Below, in pieces: positions 45,381-57,299 of a stretch of 64,000 nt of DNA; the first letter of the stretch is position 1, and every line of letters starts with the position of its first letter. The position numbers were made by a program, and so were the translations under genes. Location: assembly GCF_024362695.1 (NCBI RefSeq), contig NC_065407.1, positions 9,362,001 through 9,426,000 on the forward strand, in the 5' to 3' direction. This stretch comes from Pectinophora gossypiella. Taxonomy: Eukaryota; Arthropoda; Insecta; Lepidoptera; Gelechiidae. Below the pieces are notes generated by a model. The model was not told the DNA's origin, searched no databases, and saw only the letters and a list, made by a program, of their open reading frames with translations.

Positions 45381-46355
45381 GTAGAGTAGTACGTACTTAA
45401 TAAAAAAAAAACATTATCGTACTGGAAATATGTGAGCAATGCCAAATACCGCATATAAAACTACTCCGTTAGATAAACACACCCCGTCTATTGGTGGAAG
45501 CCCGCGACATTTGTAACGTTTAAATCGACAACGAGTTAAAGGACCGCGGGCGCAGATAGGCTGAACCTATGAACGAAAGCGCGTCATACCTTGGTAGCCC
45601 TACATCTGGGTGCGTCCAGTTATGCAGTGATTGTCTCGTCGCATGTTCAAGGGTAACTAACAGATCCGAACATGTTTACAATCGATACAATTTATAGCGC
45701 ATCCATAAACGTGCCATATTTATTGGCTGGCAATACGACATTTAATGAGGATACTGCCAGTATTTTGTTTATGTGAACTGATTTTATCCTCATTACTGGG
45801 AGTGCTGTTATATTTTATGTTGTGCTTGCATTAATTTGAACTGTTAGATTGTGTTCTAGACAGGTCTAACGAATGGTGGAGCGATGTAGATGCCTTTTAA
45901 AAGGAGTGGCAAGTAATCTATCAAGACGAGGAACTATGCAGTCATACATAAACTCTTGTACGGGGAAAGGAATTCATATGTAACAGATAAATGTAAGTAG
46001 GTATTTTACGCGGAAAAAATGGCAAGTATTGTGTCCCATAAATGTAGCTACCGATAAAGAGGATTTGTTCTCTTTTTTCTATCTTGGGGTAGAAATCAAT
46101 TGGGGTACGTATGCTACGTACCTACTGTATAATATTATTTAATTTCTTCTGTGATAAGCGAGGAGGATGAACCAAAGTACGTCATATTCCCCTCTATGTT
46201 TGTTTACCCTGTAATACCCCATTATACCATACCATAGGTAGTGCATGATACGGATATCATGCGTATCAAACCTACACACTTTTATCCTACAATAAGTTTA
46301 AACAAATCGTAATCTACACTGATTTTTTTTATAAAAAAACATAACATAACCATAA
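45381..46355. other. Unassigned sequence
   Basis: 45480-45660 is GC-richer without an extended frame; nothing else seen. Confidence 0.4.
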
Positions 46356-46446
46356 AATGCCACTGCTGGGCACAGCCTCCCCTCAATCATTCGGAGGGGG
46401 TATGGAGCATATGCTGCTCCACTGTGGGTTGGTGGAGGTCTAAAAA
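46356..46446 (-). mobile_element. SINE 3'-end fragment
   Basis: GCCACTGCTGGGCACAGCC and GCTGCTCCACTGTGGGTTGG match the SINE at 4558. Confidence 0.55.
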
Positions 46447-46861
46447 ACAACCTTCAATAAATTATAATTAATTATTGAGGAGTCCTTTCTCAAAACACCA
46501 AAGGAGTAAATACCATAACGATACATATATCGCATACTGCAGACCCATAACAACAATTCACAAAGGGATTACTGATTGAAATCAATTTTAAAGCTATCAA
46601 TCCCATTATTTGGCACAGCTGCGATTCAATATAAGGTAATAATGGCTGATGGCTGCCAAGCAATCTGAGATCAAGTCAAATGTCGGGTCAGATACATCAA
46701 AGAATATTACAAACATCACAATGGCGAATCAAGCGAATTTAGATTTAATAGCATTAAATTCTGCTTAATGGATTGTAAGGTGAGACTTAATGGTTTACTC
46801 AAATGCTTAGATGTAATGTCTGTTATGATATCTAGTGAGGATTTGACTAAATGATTATGGC

Positions 46862-46985
46862 ATGTCAATTTTGTTTAAAGGTAGACAAATACAACCATGA
46901 AAAAGCAATATTGCTATTTGCATGTTGACATTGCGTGACTTAGTTTTGCATGCGCAAATGTCAAACTGCAATAATTGCGTTTTTA
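46862..46985. mobile_element. Palindromic MITE, core only
   Basis: AAGCAATATTGCTATTTGC and GCGCAAATGTCAAACTGCAA retain the centre of the family at 21367; the outer GGCCAC ends are lost. Confidence 0.5.
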
Positions 46986-46995
46986 GATAAATCAA

Positions 46996-47085
46996 TTGAA
47001 TACATACATAAGATCACGCCTATTTCCTTTTAGGGTAGGCAGAGACCACGCAATCCCACTTACTACATGCTTGCTGGTTCAAGGT
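46996..47085 (-). repeat. Related (TATG)n-tailed repeat fragment
   Basis: Starts ATACATACATAAGATCACGC and contains GGGTAGGCAGAGACCAC, resembling the tail region of the LINE family above but diverging after it. Confidence 0.4.
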
Positions 47086-47179
47086 AGGTACTCTTGACCT
47101 GACCCTTTTTAAGTCCTTGAATTAAAGGCACCAAAAGACCACTATCGAGTGTTGAAGTACTAGTGGATACGATGTCCGT

Positions 47180-47478
47180 ATGCTTATGACAGATCATCAC
47201 CTACGACCCGATTACTCTTGCCATAGAGGCGGTCAATCAGCTCGCGACAACAAATACTTCAAAACTTCGATACCGACACCGACAGCGTCGTCGACGATTT
47301 CCCTCATTCAGCGCTTATCGCTAGCGACCCAATGTGGTCGATTAATTCTTTTAAATATTTTCCTCTCCGACGACGCCTTGACCCGAGGTTCTCACCCAAC
47401 TGGGCGCCCTCAGGACTGTTGTCTTAAATTTTGTACCGGGTGACAGCCCTCAGCGCTCCCCATTTGTCCGACCAAGTA
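47180..47478 (-). repeat. Interspersed repeat, long reverse copy
   Basis: The right part (GGGCGCCCTCAGGACTG, GTACCGGGTGACAGCC, GCTCCCCATTTGTCCG) is the reverse of the repeat at 35068. The left part adds CATAGAGGCGGTCAATCAGC and TCAGCGCTTATCGCTAGCGA. An 87-codon frame from 47180 is part of the repeat. Confidence 0.5.
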
Positions 47479-48790
47479 ATTAATATCATTTAACTAAAAC
47501 CTACTTTATTTAAAAGATAATTAAAAAGCAAATATATGACTAACAAAGTTGCTTTCCGAATTCCATGTAGGAAGAGCATGACAACTCACAACCATGATTA
47601 CATAATACTACCTAGTATTAGCATCTAAAGTTACTAATAAGTCACTTATCACGCGTCGCTTCTTACAAGGAATCTTACATTATACATTACAATGTATATT
47701 AATAGTTGTGCTCGACAATACCTGCCGTGAGCTGAAGATGATCTCAATAGTTTCCGAACATTGTTGGTGGAACTATCTTATGTCGAAAGCATCTACTCCC
47801 CAACTTTGCTTCGCTTGGTATTTTGTAATATCGACTCTCGACAGAAACACTCTATACAAAACTGCTTTCACGGAGGTCATATTTTGTATTCACACCCATA
47901 GTATCTGAAAGGGGTTGGCAGAGATACAGGACGTCAGAAGGGGACTTGCAGCTACCTATACTATAACTAGGGGTGCACTACTGACACAAACACTAGATTG
48001 CTTAATTCCTTGCTTGCTCATTATCCAGAGGTAGGTTCTTTTTTGATAATATATTATTATGATTGTTTTGTCGACGTAATATAATTTATTGTACATTTTT
48101 ATGTATAGGTACCGTAAGTACAATAAATGTGTGCGTTACTTAAATAAATGATAATAGAATGAATAAAGTTATAGCGTTATTATAAGCCAATCACACTAGA
48201 GAGGACGTAATAATAATAGGAAATTGTAATATCTACATGATTGCGTCATGATAAACTATAACTGAGAATGAAAGGTCATGAAACGAATGTATTTTCTAAT
48301 GCATACCAGAACAATTGATATCCATTAATATTCAAATGATACAGCCAGGTGCGCTGTCTGTCTCAAAATGCATTCAGATACTAGATACTGCTTGCAGTTC
48401 AATTTGTTTGTGATTGAAATAACAGTTTTAGTAATTTATCAGTTGCATACTAAGTGACATTTGAGTAATAAATGCCAATTTTGTTGTGAAGAAAGTCAGT
48501 TAATACTGCAGATTGGTTGTGCCGACAAAGTTATTATTGGTGTTATTGATTTTCAGCGTCATGTAACACAAGCCTAACTTTTTTAATAACTTTTATAACT
48601 ACTATTTGCGGTGACGTGGTCGAACAATGAAATCGGTTTGGTTTATTCAACTCAATTATCTGTAACTGTATTCAAATTGTTCCCTTTTATGAATTTGTAA
48701 GTAAGAATGCGTACAGTTTTTTTTTATATATTATCTGAGGACACGAAATAATTCATAAAGAATATATTCGCGGTAAACTGTAACTGTCTG
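47479..48790. other. Unassigned sequence
   Basis: Nothing beyond short chance frames. Confidence 0.45.
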
Positions 48791-48872
48791 TTGAAGGCTG
48801 GTCATAGTGGCGAACTTTGGGAGGCCTGTGTTCAGCAGTGGACGATTTCCGGCTGATGATGATGATGATACT
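48791..48872 (+). mobile_element. RTE-type LINE 3' end, short fragment
   Basis: The plus strand reads LKAGHSGELWEACVQQWTIS then a stop at 48854, followed by a (GAT)n tail. It matches the same ORF end as the fragment at 35865-36038 (EAxxQQW) and retains only about 20 codons. Confidence 0.65.
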
Positions 48873-49041
48873 GTAACTGTCACTTATTGTATCTTCTCTT
48901 TCTTTACACTTAAATTAGATTATGTTTATTTTATTTGAAAACAAAACAAAGTTTCATATTTAATTATTTGTTGACGTGGAGAGCGCTTATAAATTGTCCT
49001 CTAGTACATACAAAATCTCCAAAAATCTGTGTACCTGGTAT

Positions 49042-49214
49042 ATAGGGTGTTAGTGACATAGTATCGAACGAATGATTCAGACCATGATTCTGAGTTAATA
49101 TCAAGTGGAATTTTACGTCACGACAGCGACAAGTGAAATTTTGCGACATGACTCAGAAGCAAGGTTTGAATCATCCCTCAAAGTTTTCTTTACGATGTCA
49201 CTAACACCATGTGC
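49042..49214. mobile_element. Single-hairpin copy of the GGGTGTTAGTGACAT MITE
   Basis: TAGGGTGTTAGTGACATAG at the left and ACGATGTCACTAACACCATG at the right. Inner TGATTCAGACCATGATTC pairs with GGTTTGAATCATCC, with a disrupted loop. Confidence 0.6.
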
Positions 49215-49873
49215 ATGAAAGTGTTTTTCCACAATACTCTACTTACTTGTAGAATAACCACATTTAGAATGCACTGCCAAACCGCAACCGCCACTCGTGC
49301 CTAGTGTAGGCTTCGGCTCGTGTTTAATTCTATCAAAGTGCGGTGCGGTACTGACAATGAGATTAAGTTTGCTAGGGTAAACACGCCATTAGTTACCGCG
49401 AGCTTTCAGCAGAGATGAAATGTGTATATTTAGATTCGGCATAACCCTCCCATTTCTTCGCTGCTTCGCCGCAGTCGGGTAAAAAGGTGAGTGATGTAAT
49501 AAAATATCGAAAGTAAGGAAAGATATTTATGAATAGTTATCTACCTTCTTAACGTATGCATACTTAGAAAATCAAAGGGGCTAAAAAGACCACTTTTGTT
49601 GAATCATAATATTTATTATGTTCCTATTATGAATCGAATTGCAAGTCGTTAAATGGCCACTTATGGATTTTCATATTTCAATTCATATTACGATTCATAA
49701 TATGAATTCCACATTTTCACAGGAGTGAATACTTACATAGCATAAGCTTGCGGCTATATCCCAATTGGCGTAGTCAGATTAAGCAGAAAAGGTTTCTTGG
49801 GTTGGAAATATCTGCCTGATTTAACAGTGAGACCATGAAAGTATGCGATCTTATCCCTTAACACGAAATAGAA
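49215..49873. other. Unassigned, with one strong donor-like site
   Basis: AAAAAG|GTGAGT at 49481-49492 follows GC-rich sequence (49260-49480) with stops in all frames, compatible with a noncoding first exon. 49570-49720 holds ATTATGAATC-type inverted repeats. Confidence 0.3.
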
Positions 49874-50000
49874 AATAACAAACACAACAAAACATAAGCT
49901 TACACTATACCCCCTTATATTCCTCCTTGGGGTAGTCAGAGCTACATCCATCGCAAGATGAACTAAGTACCCACACCTCACTGACCTTTCTGTTAGTCAA
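49874..50000 (-). repeat. Third tailed repeat family
   Basis: Reverse copy: GGGGTAGTCAGAGCTACATC, CATCGCAAGATGAACTAAGT and CTTTCTGTTAG. Confidence 0.5.
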
Positions 50001-50054
50001 ACGTGGTGGTGAGCCCTCGTCTATAATGGTTTAGTCAACGGTGTTAATGAAAAC

Positions 50055-50158
50055 TGCATTTAAGAAAAAAAAACTTATTGGTGCAAGTCCAGCACCAGGG
50101 TTCAAACCGCCGCTATCCGTTTGAGAAGCAAGCCAGTGCACCACAGGACCACGTGACT
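50055..50158 (-). repeat. tRNA-like SINE head or tRNA-derived repeat
   Basis: Reverse: GGTGCAAGTCCAGCACCAGG, GGTTCAAACC (reverse of a B-box-like site) and CAGTGCACCACAGGACC. A diverged sister is at 26752. Confidence 0.4.
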
Positions 50159-50183
50159 ATTTAATACTTATTTATGTACATTT

Positions 50184-50480
50184 GAGGAGCTCGGTGGCGC
50201 AGCGGTAAACGCGCTCGGTCTGCGATTGTTGAAGTTAAGCAACTTTCGCAAAGGTGGGTCTTAGGATGGGTGACCACAAAAAAAAAAGTTTTCATCTCTA
50301 GCTCCTCCGTGCTTCGGAAGGCACGTTAAGCCGTTGGTCCCGTCTGCATTAGCAGTCGTTAATAACCACCATACCGCACTGGGCCCGCGCCGCGTGGTGG
50401 TTTAAGGCCCGATCTCCCTATCCATCAATAGGGAAGGTCCGTGCCCAGCAGTGGGGACGTTAATGGGCTGGTGATGATGA
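50184..50480 (+). mobile_element. Full-length SINE with tRNA-like head joined to a 5S-rRNA-like block
   Basis: Flanked by a perfect 11-bp duplication (TATGTACATTT, 50173-50183 and 50481-50491). The head GGTGGCGCAGCGGTAAACGC resembles a tRNA A box. Instead of a tRNA B box it continues with GAAGTTAAGCAAC and, about 25 nt later, GGATGGGTGACC, both identical to the box A and box C sequences of the 5S rRNA internal promoter. Then come an A-run, the core CGTGCTTCGGAAGGCACG, and a (GAT)n tail after CAGTGGGGACGTTAATGG. Probably transcribed by RNA polymerase III and mobilised by a LINE (inference). Confidence 0.85.
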
Positions 50481-50491
50481 TATGTACATTT

Positions 50492-51861
50492 ATGAAGTAT
50501 TTTGGAACGAGACGTGAGTACCTGCGAACGCTTTATAAAAAAAAAACACAATACATAGTTATATTGTCATGTGTCAAATGCCCAAGAAAGGACAACTATG
50601 AGCTATTAAAAAATCTAAATCCCATCGTCTGCCTCGACGAAGCGTGCGTGCGGCAAAGACACGGCCAAGTTTTACGCCTTTTGTTCCGAGAACGTCGTAG
50701 TGCAACACTTAGCAAACGTTTAAGTCATTGTCCCGCCGTTGACGGGTTAAAGGGCCGTTTCATTACGCCCTGCGCTGTTTAAAACGTTTTCCATTATAAA
50801 AGAAGCTGTCGTTTCTTTTAATAAATGTGGTGTTAAGCCACCTCTTTACGGTATTTGCTCAGTCAGTGGAAATAATACGTTTTTCTATGATGCGATGGAC
50901 ATTAAATGTTTATAACGTACATAGAAACAAGCATTGAAACAATTCTACGTTATTTTAAGTGGTGTTTAAAGACCTACCTACCTTAACTTACCTTAGGTAA
51001 CTTTAACTTTACCAACTGCTAAAATAACCACGCTTTCCGAAGTTTTAGTGGGGTCAAAGGGGTTTCACTTCTTATTTGCTGGGACTAGTCCGATTTTCCG
51101 ACATTTAAAATCAAAAGCATTTTGAGTGGAGCAAAAAAATGTTAGATTATTTTGTTCAATAGAAAAATGGATTTTAAGTACTTACTTTTCTGTTTTTGTA
51201 CAGAGACGGGTTCCGATTAGTACCCCTAAACCGTTTTTGCGTCTTTCCGTTTATCTGGCAGAGGGTCTGGTCTCTTTAATAATAAGGAGTTAGTTAGAAA
51301 GCTTCGGTTTTCCTCCGACTCCTCCTCGAGAAGCAGAAAGAAGAGCCGTGATTTCCAACTGACAAGCACAACTTTTCAAACGAGCTACCTGCTGAACATT
51401 AAAAAAGTAATCGTAGATACATATCTATCTATCTTGCTAACGTAACATGCATCTATACTATAATAGTATTTCCACAAATCGAATTTCAAAACGAGCAAGC
51501 TAGCAGTTGTGCTCGAATCGCAATAGGAAACCTCGAAAATAGTAGTGAAAAATGAAAGGAAAGCTCCACATGAGCACAAACAAGCCATTCGTCTCTGTTC
51601 GCATTGTGTTTTCGTTATCGACGGCTGAGCGTACTAAATCCGACGTCGTGACTAGAATCGGATGCGTCCTGTCGTTGTACGTCAATGGTAGACAGCTAGA
51701 GCGACTAATTTGTCTACCGTGTTGAATAGACGATGTTTGTTGATTCTTGTGTGATTTGCAGTGTTTAGAGATGCAACTGTAAATAAAATGTGACCACTGT
51801 TGCTGTTGTTGTTGATTATTCTAGGTTATAATTGATAATTTTATATAGATATTTGTAAATA
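50492..51861. other. Unassigned sequence
   Basis: 50600-50770 is GC-richer and open in one frame for 60 codons after the SINE end; no homologue recognised. 51590-51720 is also GC-richer. Confidence 0.35.
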
Positions 51862-51970
51862 CATAATACAAAACATAAGTTCACGACTATAACCCGATTT
51901 GAGTAGTCAGAGGTACATCCATCGCAAGATGAACTAACTACGCACACCTCACCGAGCTTTCTGTTATTTG
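51862..51970 (-). repeat. Third tailed repeat family
   Basis: Reverse copy: ATAAGTTCACGACTATAACC, GAGGTACATCCATCGCAAG and CACCGAGCTTTCTGTTA. Confidence 0.5.
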
Positions 51971-52168
51971 TAAGTATGCATTAAATTAATACTATCATTA
52001 TAATATATGAACTTTAAAACCTTAGAAATTAATTAGAAACTCCAATTGAAAATGTACTGAACTCTATCATTAACTGATTGGCCTTAATTTAAAAATAGAA
52101 CACTAAACTCTACATCCAGGGGAAGAAAAGGGCTGCCAGTTTTCATGCTGTTATTTTTTAATTTGCAG

Positions 52169-52422
52169 CTCGTTTCCAGATCAGATTAACATCCCTTGCA
52201 CGTCCGAACGCACTTTCGATTGCGCCCCAACCCTCGTCCGATATGCATTCAGTGCACACTAGCAATTGTCACGTCTGCACGTCTTTATCCCACTCGCAGC
52301 ATGAGATTGCCTTTATTTTTATATTATGCGCTCTGTTCCTTTTACCGTGCGCTACAGATTGTTGTAGTGTTTTGTTTTATTACCTACGTGTATTGGAGTG
52401 CATAAAGAATGCAGCTGATTGA
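52169..52422 (+). CDS. Candidate terminal exon with a hydrophobic segment
   Basis: A good splice acceptor (TTATTTTTTAATTTGCAG) ends at 52168. One frame is then open for 83 codons to TGA at 52420. It contains an ATG at 52243 (59 residues from there) and a hydrophobic stretch (EIAFIFILCALFLLP). The other frames are also open for 30-70 codons, so composition may explain the openness. The region is richer in CpG than its flanks. No homologue recognised. Confidence 0.18.
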
Positions 52423-52477
52423 ACAAACAGCTTTATATTCGTCCTGCTGAGAAAATTACGTACTTAACTCATTCATT

Positions 52478-52615
52478 TATTCATACATGAACTCACGCCG
52501 TATTCCCTAATGGAATAGGCAGAGCTACAAGTAATTGAAGACAAATTGCTGCCACTATTAGAGTGCAGTCTTCGTTGGAATGAACTTTATGGTGGTATCG
52601 GTGATATATTATATA
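52478..52615 (-). repeat. (TATG)n-tailed repeat, second family, diverged
   Basis: Contains CATGAACTCACGCCG, GGCAGAGCTACAAGTAAT and AACTTTATGGTGGTATCGG in the order seen at 63685. Confidence 0.5.
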
Positions 52616-52734
52616 GGATAAAACCCCTCTGTCAAATAATCAGATTTTATGGCATGCACGGGAAGACAAGCAACTGAACGTGTGTTACGCTATATGATAA
52701 GTATTGAAATAATGTAGTTAGATATACAGGTTTT

Positions 52735-52852
52735 AAGAAGCTGCAGTAGTTTTAGGCGGATGAGACGTTCGTTATGTAAAAATTTGCGATTTCAAAGTGT
52801 AACTATGTCACCTACTAAATAAGGATATTTTTGAATTTTGAATTTGAATATT
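52735..52852 (+). repeat. Retroposon 3' end with (TTTGAA)n tail
   Basis: CTGCAGTAGTTTTAGGCGGA, TTTCAAAGTGTAACTATG, then AAGGATATTTTTGAATTTTG. Longer toward its 5' side than the copy at 14422. Confidence 0.55.
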
Positions 52853-53510
52853 ATAGGACGTCATAGGACCTCACTCCTACTCGTCCTTGGACATTATTGG
52901 TTACTTCTTCGGGAACGTATCAAAAATAGCCACAGGTTGTTTTCTAATTACTTACAGCTCGGCCTACTGGATTCACAACCACTGTTTTACGAGCTCTTAC
53001 TAGTACGAATGATAGAATTATAGACCATTTATACATTACTATTTATTTATACTATTCGTACTTATTAGACCACACACTAAATTCTGCATGACCAGTCCCG
53101 ATATTGTTAATTAAGTAGATTAATAAAATCACCTAATCTAAATTGCATCAATTATCCAGTGCTTATCGACCGGAACGAATTTTCGATTTACGCTTACAAA
53201 TTCACTTATTCAAATCAGTACAAGATATCTTTTTGAATAATTTCTTAATAGATCAACTTAAAACTAGTTCATAAAGTAGGCTCTAGTAAAGCAAATTTTG
53301 TTCGTGGCATAATACGCATAACGAGGCGAAAACTAATCACTATGCCGTAATTATAAATCTCCATTAAGTTCGGACAGGGATATACCGAGGGGAGATACTG
53401 CGGGGGTCACAACTATTAGTTTTGATATAAGTAGTTTTCGATTTGATCTAAATCGTTATTATGAAAATCAAAAGAGATTTATTGCAATTGTACAGTAAAA
53501 AATAGATGTC

Positions 53511-53657
53511 ATAGGTCGCGAGCATTAATATGTATACACTTTGGTACCATGTCACATTAACTTTTTTGAGAAGTTGAACTGTAAGTCTTACTAAATGTCA
53601 AATATGTTAATGCGACAGAGTCCTAAAGTTGGTACATTATATTGCTCATGACTGTAC
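53511..53657. mobile_element. 150-bp MITE (GTACGGTCACGAG family)
   Basis: Shares ATGTATACACTTTGGTACCA and CTAAAGTTGGTACATTATAT with the copy at 43124; the left tip is eroded. Confidence 0.7.
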
Positions 53658-53828
53658 ATTATAAAAAGGAAAAATACAGAGTTCTTAGGTACAATTTAAC
53701 CCAATCGGGCGTGCAACATTACATAGGTAGGTATGTACTTAAAATTACATTATTTAAGTATCACACGGACATTATCGACATTTCTGTCTCAAGATATATT
53801 ACATTATTCGTCTCTTTACGTTTCTTAG

Positions 53829-53987
53829 GATTGGGCCGTTGGTCCGGGTTACTACTTACTGATGTAAGTATGTAGACGTTACATGAGCCATGTCAGGGGC
53901 CATTGGCGGCTCAGTAATAATCTTGACACCAGGATTGATGACGTTGGTATTCCACCTCGCAACCCACATGATAAAAAAAGAATAAGA
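53829..53987 (+). mobile_element. Core-containing SINE, 3' two-thirds
   Basis: GGGCCGTTGGTCCGGGTTAC, TTACTGATGTAAGTATG, ATGTCAGGGGCCATTGGCGG and GCAACCCACATGATAAAAAA match 2641-2836. Confidence 0.6.
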
Positions 53988-55565
53988 AAGTATAGAGAAG
54001 AAGAGCAAACAATTTTCTTCACAGAAGCAAGTCGTCACACGAAACGAACAAACTGAGAATAATGAAATACGAGAACTTAGTTTAAAGACTCCTGAATACA
54101 ACCCATTGTTTTAGGCATAGTTTGGGATAATAAAGCCCCGGTTTGCCGACTGATAATAGCTGTTCCGCAAAATTTGCATGCAAAATTGTGGTATTTAGGT
54201 GTGGTGCACTATCGATAACTAGTATAAATACTCGATAGAGTGTCAACGCTGATTGAAATTAGAGTTAAGTATGACGAGTTAGAATGTTACGGAAATCACA
54301 GAATTTTGAGGCTTAGCTTTTGTGTTCAAAATACTGTTGCATTAGTACTTAGGCGCGCAATACCATCCTGAAACTGTTTGGTACAGTATTACAGTGCGAC
54401 ATTATGCCGCTGCTTTTTTCTGCCGCGCGGCAAAAAACTCGTAGTGCGCGCCTGGCCTTAGAATTTATATAAATATAAATGTTGATGGTTTTAACATATA
54501 CCTACATCAAGTTATGCCTATATCGGGTCACCAATATCCGCACAAATTATTTTATTATATACATATTATTAAAATGTGTATAATTTGTTTTTGATGTTTA
54601 TTTTGTAACAATGCTTTAAACTCATTGGGATCGAATGTAGCAAAATAAATTATTGGGTATATAGGGCCGCCGTTATATAGGATATTGGATACGTAAAACA
54701 AATGTTCACCGCAAAAAGCTTTCAAACAATTATTTCGCACTTCAATCCATTAAAACTCCGATGATCGAAACGTACCAACTTGCTAATTCGTATTTATTTA
54801 CCTACCTACTTTCACATTCATAAATTATTCTACTTTGTAAAATTTTGGGTTAAAACATAGAAGTTCGATTTACCGTAAGCGGGCGGTTTGAATTTTTTGG
54901 CGAATTGGCTTGTCTATTAGAAGCCCATAAACACCTCCACTAACCCACTACAGTGTACCAATGTTGTGATTTGCTCCATATATCTCCTTCGGCTGATTAG
55001 GAATAAGCCTATCTTCAGATACGGGGCTTGTAACGGTATTTAATAATAAATTATCCTACATGCAACAAAAATTTTCAAGCGGTTTTGTTTAACATCCTGT
55101 TCCTCATGTTGAATAGGCAGAGCAAAACTCAATCTTCAAGAACGTTGTTTACGAGTAAAGTTACGAGAAAAATCTTTCCCTAGCACACAATTCACGTAGG
55201 CTATAAAATTGTTCTACTGCAAGTGCACTTACGTCAGCAGCTTAGCGAATGTGCAAAATATTTCGTGAAATAACAATTTGCACCATACACAGCATTCTCT
55301 TGGCAGCTAGCAGCGACCAACTCAATATGCGAATGTTATTATGTTAAATTCTCGTGCAGATATATTATAGTAAGTACAGGTATTGTGAATTCAGTGAAAT
55401 CAAGACTATGGCACGTGTATCTTCCTTGGAGTATTTCATTTCCTAGCCTTGACAAATAGAAATCTTTGTTGAACAAACGTAAAACAATTCCCGTCACCCA
55501 TTAAATTGCTAGCACGCAAATAAATTGGCAAGCCTTTCATAATAACCGAACCGAACTTACAAGAT
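53988..55565. other. Unassigned sequence
   Basis: No supported feature. Confidence 0.45.
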
Positions 55566-55922
55566 TTATTTGAGCATTCTAAAACAAGTAGACAAAGAAG
55601 TCAGTTCCGCGTAAATAATGCCTTCTGACTGCATTAATAAACTCTGCCAAGTTTTTTGGCGTCTCCAGTACTTTGTACTTTTAGTTTCATCTACTGAGGG
55701 ATTTCTGATGTACTTTAACAGCCTTTTAAGTTGAAGAGTTCTGGTTCTGAAGTTTCCTCTTAGGAAATATGAGATGTTTTTGCCTATTGGCCACGATGGC
55801 CTTTGCTGTTTTTTGTTTCCTTTACAAAATTTAATATAGTTTCGAGATTTTAGAGAGTCCTCCACAGATGATTTAATTAGTCTGGCCGAGTAGTGAATAC
55901 CATTCGAGGCAAATAAGTCCAA
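55566..55922 (-). CDS. 118-codon open frame, possible terminal exon or element-derived fragment
   Basis: One of the longest frames in the window that is not obviously a repeat. It is open from just after a TGA, with no ATG in its first 90 codons, so it would be a 3' exon or a truncated gene. The peptide is basic and Trp/Tyr-containing (for example RGNFRTRTLQLKRLLKY and KYWRRQKTWQSLLMQSEG), with little low complexity. On the minus strand AATAAA (55570-55565) overlaps the TAA stop, a compact 3' end also seen in copy B and the Tc1 transposase. No acceptor is obvious. Family not recognised; a decayed transposable-element ORF is a real alternative. Confidence 0.3.
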   Translation of the reverse strand: MDLFASNGIHYSARLIKSSVEDSLKSRNYIKFCKGNKKQQRPSWPIGKNISYFLRGNFRTRTLQLKRLLKYIRNPSVDETKSTKYWRRQKTWQSLLMQSEGIIYAELTSLSTCFRMLK

Positions 55923-55929
55923 AAGTCAA

Positions 55930-57299
55930 GTCCAATAAAGGCATATTTTGTCTTTTTATTGATTCCCACACGGCAATAAGATTATCACTTAAATGAATGA
56001 ATTGAAAGATTTATTTATTACATACCCACTTACATTACAGTTAGAGAAGAAATAGGTAGGAATTTAAATAAAACAAATATGCAAGCAAGGCCAAATAAGC
56101 AAAAATAAATATTAGCCATCACATTAAAAGAAAAAACAGGCAACAAAATGAATTCCCAGTCAATACAAACAATTACACTGTCAAAGCTAAATCAACGTAA
56201 ATATTTAAACATTTTTGTAACGGAACGCTCCGTTGTATCTTATCCTACTTCATACCCTTTTGAACGATAGGACAAACAAATTGCCGGAAATATTTGAATA
56301 AGAATGGAACATTTTGGGGACACTAATGTGCGAGGCGGGAAGTACGGAGGGTGCCCTAATATCTGTTTTATTTTTTCCGGATTTGTATGACTGGGGCCAA
56401 CAAACAAGCATCCCTATTGTGTTTACAGAAAACATTCGCGCCCAATATTATTTTTGTGGATTTTATGACTTTATTTGCCACCTTTGTTTGCTGTTTTGAT
56501 TTCAGAGGTCACGGGCGCATTTAATTCGATGTGACATGTTATTGTTTCGCTTAATAAACGGAAATGTTTATCATTTTATTTATGAGTTTCATTTCGTTCT
56601 ATTTCCAACACGATATTGCTTAGAGGACCTCACTCATAACGTGAGATACTTGCTTTTTGATTTGGATTATTTGCTGTTGACTTGCTTTTTTCCCTGATAA
56701 AAGTGAATAGACATTCACGCTGGATTACAGGTGTGTTTCAAATGCCAAAACACGAACACAAAAATTCAATACCGCGTATTTCACATCGTCGTCTCGAAAA
56801 TAAACTGGTAACCGATCCGAGACCACAATATAAAAGGATCGCTTAGCACATTTTCTTTCAATATTTCCCAATTTGATACGGTACCGCGCGTCGTGGAGAG
56901 ACAATGGAAAGTAATCGGCATTGACAGTAGAGGGGCTAAATTTCGTTAAAATAAAAGCGTACAGAGGGTAAGATATAGCGCCTACGTGGTCGCCGGGTGT
57001 TCCCTGGAGTTCCTACAATGGAGAATTGGAAAAAGCTTTTATAATCCGGTACGTGACACACATGTTCAAGCAAGCCGTCCTCTTACTGCCTGTGTGATCG
57101 TAATTCTTTTTTCTATGTACCACTGCGTTTCGTTACGATTAAGGAGAACGAAGCGTGTTCCGTCATATTGACTTTCCAAATCACAGGTTGATACTAAATA
57201 TTGGACACACTTAGGGAATTTTTTGATCTTATTATTATTACACCAAAGCCGGTGCCATCTGTCCAAAATGACATAGCTCATGTAACGAATAAGTACGTT
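55930..57299. other. Unassigned sequence
   Basis: Only short overlapping frames on both strands (near 56250-56500 and 56990-57280). Confidence 0.45.

Noticed and set aside
47180..47443. 87-codon frame with AIEAVNQL-like neighbouring sequence
   Set aside because: The whole interval is a reversed copy of a dispersed repeat.
50229..50275. 5S rRNA gene
   Set aside because: Only the internal promoter blocks match; the rest of 5S is absent and the sequence sits within a SINE.
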